DNA of 64,000 nt from HGM04593 sp045646845 (GTDB lineage Bacteria > Bacteroidota > Bacteroidia > Bacteroidales > Bacteroidaceae), in NCBI GenBank assembly GCA_045646845.1, contig JAZRLO010000007.1, positions 1 through 64,000 on the forward strand, read 5' to 3'. The translations under genes and the position numbers were made by a program. This document shows positions 8,893-17,858 of this stretch, piece after piece (the first letter of the stretch is position 1; every line of letters starts with the position of its first letter). A model generated the notes under the pieces. It was not told the DNA's origin and did no database searches. It saw nothing but the letters and a program-made list of their open reading frames with translations.

Positions 8893-9084
8893 ATAATATC
8901 AACCATATAAAACAAAAATACAGGTCACCGTGATATGACGTAAAAACGGAGTGGTCTTTGTGGGAGTTGCATCTAAAATGAAAGAAAAGATCTGTTGCGC
9001 CAAAATTTTTTTTCATATTTATACCCAAACCCGAGAATAATTGATAATTTTACGCCAGAATTAATAACGAAAATCCATAACAAT

Positions 9085-9891
9085 ATGAGTTACAACATAC
9101 TTAAAGGAAAAAAAGGAATTATTTTCGGCGCCTTGAATGAACAATCAATAGCCTGGAAAGCAGCACAGAGAGTTGTAGAGGAAGGTGCGGAAATTGTACT
9201 CACCAATGCACCCATAGCCCTGCGCCTTGGAGCAATCAACAGATTGGCCGAAGAGACAGGCTCAATAGTAGTGCCTGCGGATGCCACAAGTATCACCGAC
9301 CTTGAAGCACTTGTTGACAAGGCTATGGAACAATTCGGCGGTCAATTCGATTTCGTGCTGCATTCAATAGGAATGTCGCCCAACGTACGCAAGAACATCC
9401 CCTACGAAGAGATTAACTACGATTTCATGAACAAGACGCTTGACATATCGGCATTATCGTTCCACAAACTGCTAAAGGTCCTCTACAGCAAGAATGCCAT
9501 AAAACGCGGAGGTTCCATCGTAGCCCTCACATACATTGCGGCAGAACGCGCAATCGTAGGTTACAACGATATGGCCGATGCCAAAGCCCTACTGCAATCG
9601 ATTACCCGCAGTTTCGGCGCTATATATGGCAAGAAATACGGAGTACGCATAAACACCATCTCACAGTCACCGACGGCCACTACTGCAGGCCAAGGCATTG
9701 CCGGAATGCAGGACATGCTCAAGTATGCAGACTCAATGTCGCCGCTGGGCAATGCTCTGGCAGAGGATTGTGCCGACTATATTGTTATGATGTTCTCCGA
9801 TTTTACACGCAAGGTCACCATGCAGAACCTGTATCACGACGGCGGTTTCTCCACGACCGGCTTGTTGCAATTGACCGGGACGGAAGAGTAA
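9085..9891 (+). CDS. fabI: Enoyl-[acyl-carrier-protein] reductase [NADH] FabI
   Basis: FabI carries out the last reduction of each fatty acid elongation cycle. The protein is a 268-residue short-chain dehydrogenase. The N-terminal nucleotide loop reads GKKGIIFGALNEQSIAW. The catalytic set is Y150, Y160 and K167 in TYIAAERAIVGYNDMADAK, matching the Y-Y-K arrangement of FabI (Y146, Y156, K163 in E. coli). The start MSYNILKGKKG was chosen because in-frame residues upstream look untranslated; the upstream frame is open to 8995 but A/T-rich and unlike the family. The gene is single and ends at an intrinsic terminator facing the next convergent operon. Confidence 0.93.
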   Translation: MSYNILKGKKGIIFGALNEQSIAWKAAQRVVEEGAEIVLTNAPIALRLGAINRLAEETGSIVVPADATSITDLEALVDKAMEQFGGQFDFVLHSIGMSPNVRKNIPYEEINYDFMNKTLDISALSFHKLLKVLYSKNAIKRGGSIVALTYIAAERAIVGYNDMADAKALLQSITRSFGAIYGKKYGVRINTISQSPTATTAGQGIAGMQDMLKYADSMSPLGNALAEDCADYIVMMFSDFTRKVTMQNLYHDGGFSTTGLLQLTGTEE

Positions 9892-9923
9892 AGGGAACTT
9901 ACATATACCGGATATTCATACAG

Positions 9924-9957
9924 AAGAGTAGCCTGAATAAAATGGGCTACTCTTTTT
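9924..9957 (+). terminator. Intrinsic terminator of fabI
   Basis: AAGAGTAGCC (9924-9933) pairs with GGCTACTCTT (9945-9954) over 10 bp, and the T-run continues to 9957. This is a classic rho-independent terminator about 30 nt after the fabI stop. The A residues on the left side could let it also serve the convergent BASS operon. Confidence 0.85.
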
Positions 9958-9994
9958 GTATATGATGAATAAGCAAGATGGGATTAAAGCCACC

Positions 9995-10951
9995 TCATTT
10001 TCCATGATTATGCCTGTACAACTGCCTTGTATTCACAAGATTATGCCAAAGAGAGTAGAAACCGCCGGCAATTGCCGTAACCGGTGTGAGAAAAGTATAG
10101 GCGAACCAGATTGCAAAGACCGTATTCTTCTGCCCCAGCGACTGCCCTGCGGCGATAATTTCACCATAACGCGCGCCGACACGACGACCTATATAAAACT
10201 GTGACATACAACACACAAGCGAGACAAGCGCGATGCCTGCCATTACGGCGACAGAGAGAGAGCTGTGGGCTATGGCACGTGTCGTCATGGCTATGGCAAG
10301 CGACAGCGCCACAAGCCACAGATAAAACGGCAAGTTGCGTCCTTTTGTCACCAGCCAGCCATGTAGGACCGGGATGAAACGGCGCACAAGAACGGCACAA
10401 AACAGAGGACATAGCAAGAGAGGGAACACCTTGCCCATAATTATGAGAAATGAGGCTGCGAGAGACATGCCGCCTACCGGATGCGAATAGGCCAGGAACA
10501 GCGGAGCTACAACAGCCACTGCCATGTTTATCTGCATTGTGTATGATATGAGCGAAGCAGAATTGCCGCCCAATCTTGTGGTTATGACCGCAGCAGCCGT
10601 AGCGGTAGGGCAAACGAAACACATCATTGCAGACTCGAGCAACACCTTCACTACAGGCGGCATACCGCGGAAGAAACCTATGGAAAGCGAGATTACAATG
10701 AACATGGACAACTGGAACAGCAAAAGCCACAGATGCCACCAGGATGGTTTCAGTTCCATCACACGCACCTTGCAGAAGGTCACGAAAAGCATTGAGAAAA
10801 TAAGCCCCGGCTGCACAACAGAGACAACTGACGACACAAGATTACCGGTACCTTCGGGCAATGGAAGAAGCCTGTACAGAAGATACATCAACACACCTCC
10901 TGTCATGGCTATAGGCAGTGACCAGTCGCGAAGGAACTGATGGAATTTCAT
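9995..10951 (-). CDS. BASS-family (bile acid:sodium symporter-like) transporter
   Basis: A 318-residue inner-membrane protein with about nine to ten hydrophobic segments and no signal peptide. It shows features of the bile acid:sodium symporter (SBF/BASS) superfamily: the CPTATAAAVITTRLGG stretch in the middle and a final crossover helix with GQSLGQKNTVFAIWFAYTFL. Related bacterial proteins move organic anions such as bile acids, pantoate or pyruvate; the substrate cannot be read from the sequence. Its ATG overlaps the nnr stop by 4 nt, so it is translated as the last gene of the aroQ-nnr-BASS group. Confidence 0.8.
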   Translation of the reverse strand: MKFHQFLRDWSLPIAMTGGVLMYLLYRLLPLPEGTGNLVSSVVSVVQPGLIFSMLFVTFCKVRVMELKPSWWHLWLLLFQLSMFIVISLSIGFFRGMPPVVKVLLESAMMCFVCPTATAAAVITTRLGGNSASLISYTMQINMAVAVVAPLFLAYSHPVGGMSLAASFLIIMGKVFPLLLCPLFCAVLVRRFIPVLHGWLVTKGRNLPFYLWLVALSLAIAMTTRAIAHSSLSVAVMAGIALVSLVCCMSQFYIGRRVGARYGEIIAAGQSLGQKNTVFAIWFAYTFLTPVTAIAGGFYSLWHNLVNTRQLYRHNHGK

Positions 10952-12468
10952 TTCACTGCCTCCTTTCTCTCAAGATGCAGCCAGGCATACGGCAGACAAT
11001 CAACGATGTCGCCCGCAACCAAAGCCGTGTGACCCTTAGAGGCTGCCGCAAAGTCACCGGCAAAGCCATGCACATAAACAGCCATTCGCGCCGCATCTGT
11101 TGCGGAATAACCCTGCGCAAGCAGCGCAAGCACCATACCAGTAAGCACATCACCGCTACCGCCCGTTGCCATTCCGGGATTGCCCGTACTGTTGAAATAA
11201 AGATTGCCGTCGGGGGCAATGACAACAGTGTGAGCCCCTTTGAGAACAACCGCAAAGCCGCAATCACGCGCAAATGCACGAACGGCAGAAATTGAAAGAT
11301 AAGTGTTCGGGGTCTTGCCGAAAAGACGCGCGAATTCGCCCGGGTGCGGAGTGAGCACACTGCCCTGCGGCAAACGGCGGAGGTATTCGGAGTTACGTGC
11401 AAGGATGTTTAGTGCATCGGCATCAAGCACCATAGGCACACAGCAGTTATCTATCAGATGAAACAACGCCTTTTCGCTTTCACTGCTCTGCCCGAGCCCC
11501 GGGCCAACTGCAACAGCGTTATATTTTGAGGTCTCGATGAAATCGCTGAAACAGCACTCGCTACAGTCAATGCTTGTCATTGCCTCGGGCACGGCAACCT
11601 GCACAATGGAATTGTTGCAGGCAGGCACATGAACGGTAAGAAGCCCCACCCCGGAGCGCAGTACCGCACGTGCAGAGAGCACCGATGCACCGGCCATTCC
11701 CTTTGAACCGGCAACAAGCAGAGCACGGCCATAGTCGCCCTTGTGAGAATGCTTCGCACGTGACTTTAGAAGCGATTTTATATCCTTTTCATCGGTAAAA
11801 AACAGAGGAGACGGTTCTTTGTCAATCCACTCTTGCGAAAGCCCTATATCCAAAATCTTCATCTCGCCCACAAACGGGGAATTCTCGGCAAAGAGCAGTG
11901 ACATCTTGGGAAACTGGAGGGTAAGCGTCAATTCAGCCTTTACAATCGTTGTGTGCTGCGGATCATTATTCTCACCCATAAGCCCCGATGGCATATCAAC
12001 AGCAACCACACGACAACCCGAAGCATTTATCCCATCAATAACGGCAGCAAACAAGCCATCAATCACAGGCATGTTAAGGCCGCTGCCAAATAGAGCATCC
12101 ACAACAACAGTATCGCCACCAAGCGAAGGCATTGCAAAGTCACAATGCACCTCAATTACCTCAATAGACAAAGAACGTAGGCGTTCAAGATTGACGGCGC
12201 AATCGGGAGAAAGTTTCCCTTTCGGGTTCACAAGCCACACACGTACACTACAACCGGCATCGTTAAGCATACGCGCCACGGCAAGACCATCACCGCCATT
12301 GTTTCCCGGACCGGCAAAGACAGCGAATGCGCATCCGGCATAACGGGATAGAATAGCATCTGTCAGCGTACGTGCCGCACGCTCCATAAGGTCTATGGAA
12401 GCTATGGGCTCATGCTCTATGGTATAAGCGTCGAGCGCCCTTATTGCCGATGTGGGAAAGATTTTCAT
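10948..12468 (-). CDS. nnr: Bifunctional NAD(P)H-hydrate epimerase / ADP-dependent NAD(P)H-hydrate dehydratase
   Basis: A metabolite-repair enzyme that restores NAD(P)H damaged by hydration. The 506-residue protein fuses two domains. The N-terminal epimerase half (about 1-210) has the GPGNNGGDGLAVAR motif. The C-terminal ribokinase-like dehydratase half (about 225-500) has HKGDYGRALLVAGS, the TPHPGEFARLFG segment and TGGSGDVLTGMVLALLAQG. Both halves look intact. The gene overlaps aroQ upstream by 4 nt and the BASS transporter downstream by 4 nt, which indicates translational coupling. Confidence 0.95.
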   Translation of the reverse strand: MKIFPTSAIRALDAYTIEHEPIASIDLMERAARTLTDAILSRYAGCAFAVFAGPGNNGGDGLAVARMLNDAGCSVRVWLVNPKGKLSPDCAVNLERLRSLSIEVIEVHCDFAMPSLGGDTVVVDALFGSGLNMPVIDGLFAAVIDGINASGCRVVAVDMPSGLMGENNDPQHTTIVKAELTLTLQFPKMSLLFAENSPFVGEMKILDIGLSQEWIDKEPSPLFFTDEKDIKSLLKSRAKHSHKGDYGRALLVAGSKGMAGASVLSARAVLRSGVGLLTVHVPACNNSIVQVAVPEAMTSIDCSECCFSDFIETSKYNAVAVGPGLGQSSESEKALFHLIDNCCVPMVLDADALNILARNSEYLRRLPQGSVLTPHPGEFARLFGKTPNTYLSISAVRAFARDCGFAVVLKGAHTVVIAPDGNLYFNSTGNPGMATGGSGDVLTGMVLALLAQGYSATDAARMAVYVHGFAGDFAAASKGHTALVAGDIVDCLPYAWLHLERKEAVK

Positions 12469-12893
12469 AGGCCGGCAAGATACTCAAGGCCCTCTTTATA
12501 GCCGTCGAATCCCTTTCCGCAGATTGTCTTTTGGGCATAGAGCGACACGAAGGAGAACTGACGGAACTTCTCGCGTGTGGCAATGTCGGTAAGGTGCACC
12601 TCAACCGTGGGAAGCGCCACGGCCTTTAAGGCATCGAGTATAGCTACACTTGTGTGTGTATAAGCGGCAGGGTTTATGAGTATGCCGTCGAACACGCCAT
12701 AAGCAGCCTGAATCTTATCGACAATTACACCCTCATGGTTCGACTGGAACAACTCCACTTCAAGGCCAAGAGCCACAGCCCATTCACGTATTGAGGCCTG
12801 CAGGGTTTCAAAATTCTGCGCCCCATAAAGCGCGGGTTCACGCAAACCCAAGAGGTTGAGGTTTGGACCATTTATTACCAAAATCTTTTTCAT
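12465..12893 (-). CDS. aroQ: 3-dehydroquinate dehydratase, type II
   Basis: AroQ converts 3-dehydroquinate to 3-dehydroshikimate, the third step of the shikimate pathway. The 142-residue protein has the type II landmarks in order: GPNLNLLGLREPALYG with the catalytic tyrosine, QSNHEG, NPAAYTHTSVAI and EVHLTD-TREKFRQFS. The ATG at 12893 (MKKILVINGPNLN) gives the normal family length. An upstream in-frame extension would overlap the preceding TonB-domain gene and resembles no known AroQ. It leads a small operon with nnr, separate from the main aromatic operon 0.6 kb upstream. Confidence 0.95.
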   Translation of the reverse strand: MKKILVINGPNLNLLGLREPALYGAQNFETLQASIREWAVALGLEVELFQSNHEGVIVDKIQAAYGVFDGILINPAAYTHTSVAILDALKAVALPTVEVHLTDIATREKFRQFSFVSLYAQKTICGKGFDGYKEGLEYLAGL

Positions 12894-12907
12894 ACAAACA
12901 TTCCTTC

Positions 12908-13342
12908 TTACCGTAAAATGAATACAATGGGTATTACAAAGTACACACGTACCTTTTTCTTGCCAATTCTGCCCGGCTTCCATTTAGGCATGGTCTCAAC
13001 AACACGAAGAGCCTCCATATCAAGATTCAAGTCACCGGAAGTTCTTACCACCTCGGGGCTGGCTACCGTACCGTCGGCATTTATTATAAAACGGACAACA
13101 GTACGCCCCTGCGACCCGTTTTCGAGTGATATCTGCGGATAGCGTATGCTACGGGCCAGATAGCTCTGTAAAGCCTGCGTACCACCACGGAACTCAGGTT
13201 TTCTGTCAACCGCCCCACAATCGAATATGTTTTCTGCGATTTTAACATTCGTAGCAACAGTCGTTATAGTATCATTCTTTACCTGCGCCTGCAAGGAAAA
13301 GGTAAAGAGAAAAAACAGATACAACAGACAAGACTTTCTCAT
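12908..13342 (-). CDS. Secreted TonB C-terminal-domain protein
   Basis: A 144-residue protein starting at the ATG at 13342; a TTG three codons upstream is less likely. A signal peptide (MRKSCLLYLFFLFTFSLQAQ) is followed by a short linker and a TonB C-terminal domain (about 55-144). That domain contains the YPQ motif and the ...GRTVVRFIINADGTVASPEV pattern of Bacteroidetes TonB-CTD proteins. It lacks the proline-rich or charged periplasmic spacer of a true TonB, and the N-terminal segment looks cleavable. It may therefore be a soluble periplasmic protein rather than an energy transducer. It lies 14 nt upstream of aroQ. Confidence 0.75.
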   Translation of the reverse strand: MRKSCLLYLFFLFTFSLQAQVKNDTITTVATNVKIAENIFDCGAVDRKPEFRGGTQALQSYLARSIRYPQISLENGSQGRTVVRFIINADGTVASPEVVRTSGDLNLDMEALRVVETMPKWKPGRIGKKKVRVYFVIPIVFILR

Positions 13343-13522
13343 AATATCCAAAATTCAAGAATCTATTAACACAGATGTCACGCTTTTAAGCAATCACGCA
13401 AATTATTAGTATAAATTGGGGAGAACAAGGCTTGCGATGGTTTTGGGAACAGGAGTTTACTAATCGTAAATGACTGTTTACAAAACCAAGCGTAACGCAG
13501 TTATCGCCAATTTAGACAATAA

Positions 13523-14665
13523 TTATATTATTTCGGCATACGTCCCGAAGTACCTGAACTGCTCACCGCACTCATGAAGTTCACACATGAGGGAGAGGAA
13601 CTCGTCGCTATAAACGGATGCCTCGATGTCGAAATAGAAGCGGTACTCGAACTCGCGCTCGGGGATTTGACGGCTCTCGAGCTTGACGAGGTTCACGCCG
13701 GTGGCGTTGAAACGCGACATTATGCGGAAAAGGGTTCCGGGGCGGTTGGGGATGTTTATCATAACACTGGTGCGGTCCGCGCCGGAATACATTTTCGCCT
13801 CCTTGGCTATGCAGATGAAGCGGGTGTAGTTGTTGTCGCGGTTCTGTATTGATGACTTGAGCACCTGCATCTGGTAGAGTTCGGCACAGAGACGTGACGA
13901 GAGGGATGCCTTGGTGGGGTCACCGCCCTGGGCAACCATGCGCGCAGCCTCGGCAGTGTTTTCACATGCGATTACACGGACATTCTTGAGAGTCGAAAGG
14001 AATTCCGAGCACTGGTTTATGGCCTGCTGGTGCGAATATATTTCGCGTATATCCTCGAGCTTCGCACCTGGGACGGCAAGAAGCGCGTGGTCAACTTTGA
14101 GACGTACAGAACGCACGATGTTGACATTGTAGGAAGAGAGAAGGTCGTATATCGCATTCACAGAACCAGCAAGCGAGTTCTCGATGGGCAGGACACCGAA
14201 TTCGCAGAGTCCGCTACTGACAGCCTTGAACACACCTTCGAAATTGCTCATGTACATAATTTCGGGAAGGTCGAAGAGACGCTCCGAAGCAAGATGCGCA
14301 TATGACCCCTCACAGCCTGCACAAGCAACTGTACCGCGCTTCGGGAAGGGCTGCGGCGGAACGGAAGCGATATTCTTGAAATAGTTGAAGAAGTCGCTAC
14401 CCTCGGAGAGCATACGTGTCTCGTAGGATTCGCTCAAATCGAATATTGTACGGTAGAGCGTGCGGCCATAACCCTCGAATTCAGGGCCAAGGCGTTTTGA
14501 TACATTCTGCAATACTGTACGCGCACGTGAAGGGTGATACACCGGCATGTTGTTCTCCTTCTTGTACTGACCGATTCCGGCAACCACCTGCATGCGTCGT
14601 GCGAAAAGGTCGCACATCTGGGTGTCAATCTCGTCTATTTCCTGACGTAGTTTATCCAAGTCCAT
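13523..14665 (-). CDS. pheA: Bifunctional chorismate mutase / prephenate dehydratase (P-protein)
   Basis: The protein (380 residues from ATG 14665) commits chorismate to phenylalanine. An N-terminal AroQ-type chorismate mutase domain (about 1-90, LDKLRQEIDEIDTQMCDLFARR) is followed by prephenate dehydratase (about 105-285). The latter has GVLPIENSLAGSV and the NNYTRF motif with the essential Thr. A C-terminal ACT domain (about 300-375) has NRPGTLFRI and ESRQIP in place of the usual GAL and ESRP motifs, so feedback inhibition by phenylalanine is expected. It is the last gene of the aroF-tyrA-aroB-aroA-pheA operon, 22 nt after aroA. A longer in-frame start at 14740 would overlap aroA and resembles no PheA. 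Confidence 0.93.
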   Translation of the reverse strand: MDLDKLRQEIDEIDTQMCDLFARRMQVVAGIGQYKKENNMPVYHPSRARTVLQNVSKRLGPEFEGYGRTLYRTIFDLSESYETRMLSEGSDFFNYFKNIASVPPQPFPKRGTVACAGCEGSYAHLASERLFDLPEIMYMSNFEGVFKAVSSGLCEFGVLPIENSLAGSVNAIYDLLSSYNVNIVRSVRLKVDHALLAVPGAKLEDIREIYSHQQAINQCSEFLSTLKNVRVIACENTAEAARMVAQGGDPTKASLSSRLCAELYQMQVLKSSIQNRDNNYTRFICIAKEAKMYSGADRTSVMINIPNRPGTLFRIMSRFNATGVNLVKLESRQIPEREFEYRFYFDIEASVYSDEFLSLMCELHECGEQFRYFGTYAEII

Positions 14666-14687
14666 ATTATATTGTTTTAGTTTTGTT

Positions 14688-15968
14688 TCATTCACTCGCT
14701 TGCACGGGCTCACATTCCACAACTCCTCCCAAGGCAGCAAAGTCTTCGAAAAATGAGGGATATGATTTTGCTACGCATCCTGTACCGCTTATTATTGTTG
14801 TGCCCTGCGCAACCGTTGACATTATGGCCGCAGACATTGCTATGCGGTGGTCGCCGAAACTGTCAACCGGCGAGATAGCGCGGGGCTCTCCTCCATAGAC
14901 GGTAAAGGAATCCTCTCCAATGGTAGAGTCAATCCCGAACGATGCAAGCACGCTCTTCATTGCTGCAAGACGGTCACTCTCCTTGAAACGGAGACGGCCA
15001 ACATTGGTGAATGTCGTAGTTCCTTGCGCAGTAGCCGCCGCTATTGAAAGCACAGGCACAAGGTCGGGGGTATCCATGCAGTCAAGTTCAGCCCCGAAAA
15101 GGTGTGACGGCATTGCCACAACTTTGTTACCGGCCGTTTCTATGAAAGCACCCATGTTGCGCAGATGATCAATAATTGCACTGTCGCCCTGTATTGAACC
15201 GTTGTTCATCCCGCAAACGGTAAGCGGTTGCTTGCCTATTACTCCGGCAACGACCCAGAATGCGGCAGAGGACCAGTCCCCCTCGACCACGACACGGGAC
15301 GGCAAACTGTACTGCCGGTTTCCTTTTATGTTGAAAACATTTCCGCAACGTTCTACTGATATTCCAGCTGTGCGGAGTGCGTCTATCGTCATCTCTATGT
15401 ATGATGCGCTGGTAAGGGCACCTGTAATCTCTATCGTGCTCTCCTCATGAGCCAAAGGCAATGCAAAAAGCAGACCTGTAAGGTACTGTGACGAGATATC
15501 ACCCGGCAGGGTGAATTTGCCTCCGTGCAACATTCCTGTACATGAAACAGGGAGTTCATCGGCAGAATGGCGCGTGAACTCCACACCATGAGATGAAAGA
15601 ACGTCGGTAAGAGCAACCATTGGACGCTGTGGCAGCTTGCCGCCGCCGGTAAATGTAGCATCCGCGCCGAGTACTGCGGCCACCGACATCAGAAAACGCA
15701 ACGTGGAACCGCTCTCACTGCAATCGAGCACTGCACCTTTTGAAACACGGATAGGTTTTACATCAAAAACGCCCGATGAAAAGGTGATTTCGGCACCAAG
15801 TGCATTGAGACAGCGCATTGTTGCCAGAATGTCGTCATTCACGCTTCCGCACACAACTGAACAGGGTTGCTGACCGAGTGCCGCACAAATGAGCAGACGG
15901 TGCGCCTGCGACTTTGACGGCGGCGGTGTAACGTTTCCGTGCAATGTTCCGTGTACCCTCCTCTTCAT
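14688..15968 (-). CDS. aroA: 3-phosphoshikimate 1-carboxyvinyltransferase (EPSP synthase)
   Basis: AroA joins shikimate-3-phosphate and phosphoenolpyruvate, the sixth shikimate step. The 426-residue protein has the N-terminal PPSKSQAHRLLICAAL motif that binds both substrates. It also has SGSTLRFLMSVAAVLG, the KESDRLAAMKSVLASFG segment and DHRIAMSAAI near the C-terminus. The ATG at 15968 overlaps the aroB stop as TGATG; a GTG one codon upstream is also possible. The protein is slightly shorter than the E. coli type (427) and complete. Confidence 0.96.
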   Translation of the reverse strand: MKRRVHGTLHGNVTPPPSKSQAHRLLICAALGQQPCSVVCGSVNDDILATMRCLNALGAEITFSSGVFDVKPIRVSKGAVLDCSESGSTLRFLMSVAAVLGADATFTGGGKLPQRPMVALTDVLSSHGVEFTRHSADELPVSCTGMLHGGKFTLPGDISSQYLTGLLFALPLAHEESTIEITGALTSASYIEMTIDALRTAGISVERCGNVFNIKGNRQYSLPSRVVVEGDWSSAAFWVVAGVIGKQPLTVCGMNNGSIQGDSAIIDHLRNMGAFIETAGNKVVAMPSHLFGAELDCMDTPDLVPVLSIAAATAQGTTTFTNVGRLRFKESDRLAAMKSVLASFGIDSTIGEDSFTVYGGEPRAISPVDSFGDHRIAMSAAIMSTVAQGTTIISGTGCVAKSYPSFFEDFAALGGVVECEPVQASE

Positions 15969-17017
15969 CACCCAAGCACTTTTTTAAGCAGCACCTCCAG
16001 TTCCTCTACCGGCAGTGTCACGAGTGTACAGTCCCCCACCGCACGTGGAAGCACAACCGAGATTTTGCCTCCACGACGTTTCTTGTCGCTCAAAAGAGCA
16101 TCATATATTTCTGTTGCTGCATAAGAGCAGCTTATGTCGAAACCATAATCCAGAAGCAACACAGAGAGTTCGTCGGCCACATCACAAAGACCGCAAAGCG
16201 GTGCCATGCGTGCGGCAATGACCATACCCTTCGCTACGGCGGCACCATGCGACACTCCGAAGCCGCTCAATTTCTCTATCGCATGACCGAAGGTGTGCCC
16301 GAAATTGAGAAGTCCTCTGACACCGTTGTCGAATTCGTCCTGCTGCACCACATCGCGCTTTATCTCCACACAGCGCGTCACTACAGCCTCACGGTCAAAC
16401 GGCAAGGAGTGCAGTTCGGCGTAAAGCTCCTTGTCAAGTATCATTCCGTACTTGATTACCTCGGCGCAGCCGTCACGATAAACATCCTTGTTAAGAGTAT
16501 CCATCAGGGCGGTGTCGCAACAGACAAGCGAAGGCTGGTAGAAACTTCCTACAAGATTCTTGCCGGCAGGAATATCTATCGCGGTCTTTCCGCCTACCGA
16601 ACTGTCAACGGCCGCAAGCAACGTGGTCGGTACCTGCACATACTTTACTCCGCGAAGATAGAGCGATGCGGAGAGACCGCCGAGGTCACCCACCACACCA
16701 CCGCCGAAAGCTATGACAGCATCGCTGCGTGTCAACTGTTCCGCGGCCATAAAGTTGAGGAACGCCAGCAGATTATCGGCACATTTCGATGCCTCACCGG
16801 CAGGAATCACATACTTGCATGTCTCATAGCCGGCTGAATGCAGATACTCCATGACAGCATTGCCGTACAATGCATCCACATTGCTGTCCGTAAGCACAGC
16901 CAGACGGCAATCGCCCAGCAACGGCCGTATAAAAGTTCCGAGCCCGGCAAGAATGCCGCGCCCGATAAGTATATCATAGCTCCTCGAAGCCTCTACATGT
17001 ACTGTATTGTATCGCAT
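15968..17017 (-). CDS. aroB: 3-dehydroquinate synthase
   Basis: AroB cyclises DAHP to 3-dehydroquinate using NAD+ and a divalent metal. The 349-residue protein carries AFGGGVVGDLGGLSASLYLRG, the lysine-containing QVPTTLLAAVDSSVGGKTAID stretch, and the metal histidine region NFGHTFGHAIEKLSG. All family landmarks are intact. It is third in the aromatic operon, 4 nt after tyrA, and its stop overlaps the aroA start. Confidence 0.96.
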   Translation of the reverse strand: MRYNTVHVEASRSYDILIGRGILAGLGTFIRPLLGDCRLAVLTDSNVDALYGNAVMEYLHSAGYETCKYVIPAGEASKCADNLLAFLNFMAAEQLTRSDAVIAFGGGVVGDLGGLSASLYLRGVKYVQVPTTLLAAVDSSVGGKTAIDIPAGKNLVGSFYQPSLVCCDTALMDTLNKDVYRDGCAEVIKYGMILDKELYAELHSLPFDREAVVTRCVEIKRDVVQQDEFDNGVRGLLNFGHTFGHAIEKLSGFGVSHGAAVAKGMVIAARMAPLCGLCDVADELSVLLLDYGFDISCSYAATEIYDALLSDKKRRGGKISVVLPRAVGDCTLVTLPVEELEVLLKKVLG

Positions 17018-17021
17018 TTTT

Positions 17022-17852
17022 TTATTTTTCAGTCTCCTCCTTTGCTATCCTGCCGTCGCGCAGAAGCCTGCACAGAGTTTCCGCATCGTCCGCTGCTATC
17101 GCGCCACGGTACTCATGGAGGGAGTTTATCAATATATCAAGTTCGTTCAGAAGATGCTCCTTGTTCTCGAGGAACAGTTCTGTCCACATATTCTCGTTAA
17201 GGCGCGACACGCGCGTGAAATCGCGGAAACTGCCGGCACTGTACCCTCTGTGGAACTTTGCCGCCGGGCTCTTTATGAAAGCATTGGAAACAACGTGGCA
17301 CATCTGCGACGTATATGCAATCATACGGTCATGGAAATCGGCAGTCGTCACCATATACTTCTTGAAGCCGAGCGGAGAAAGCATCTGCTTTACCCTGTCG
17401 AGCAAAGCTATGTCATCGTGCACGGGGGGCACAAGAATGAACGAAGCACCGTTGTAGAGCGTAGCTTTCGAATATTTGTAGCCCGAATACTGCAAACCGG
17501 CCATAGGATGACCGCCGACATATGTAAAGCCATGCTCTGCCGCAAGGGCAAAACCGAGCTGACAGACTCCGCGTTTGGTTCCGCAGAAATCGACCACGAG
17601 AGTATCCTTTGCCACATGGCAGGCGTTCTCCTTTATATAATCCTGCACAGCATGCGGAGTTGCAGTAAGCAGCAGCAGGTCACACTCCTGCATATTCTCC
17701 GAGGAGAGTTCCGCATCAACAGTACCCTCAAGTTGCGCGAAGCCGACAATCTGCCTGTTTATATCAAAAGCATATACGGAATGTCCGGCAGCCTTGAATG
17801 CCTTGGCAGCCGAACCTCCTATCAGACCCAAACCAACGATTCCTACAGTCAT
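17022..17852 (-). CDS. tyrA: Prephenate dehydrogenase
   Basis: TyrA oxidatively decarboxylates prephenate to 4-hydroxyphenylpyruvate in tyrosine synthesis. The 276-residue protein starts with a Rossmann nucleotide loop (VGIVGLGLIGGSAAKAF). The GGHPMAG segment carries the conserved catalytic-region histidine of prephenate dehydrogenases. The C-terminal helical dimer domain follows. No fused chorismate mutase or ACT domain is present, so in this operon the mutase activity must come from PheA. It starts 6 nt after aroF. Confidence 0.92.
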   Translation of the reverse strand: MTVGIVGLGLIGGSAAKAFKAAGHSVYAFDINRQIVGFAQLEGTVDAELSSENMQECDLLLLTATPHAVQDYIKENACHVAKDTLVVDFCGTKRGVCQLGFALAAEHGFTYVGGHPMAGLQYSGYKYSKATLYNGASFILVPPVHDDIALLDRVKQMLSPLGFKKYMVTTADFHDRMIAYTSQMCHVVSNAFIKSPAAKFHRGYSAGSFRDFTRVSRLNENMWTELFLENKEHLLNELDILINSLHEYRGAIAADDAETLCRLLRDGRIAKEETEK

Positions 17853-17858
17853 GGCGCC

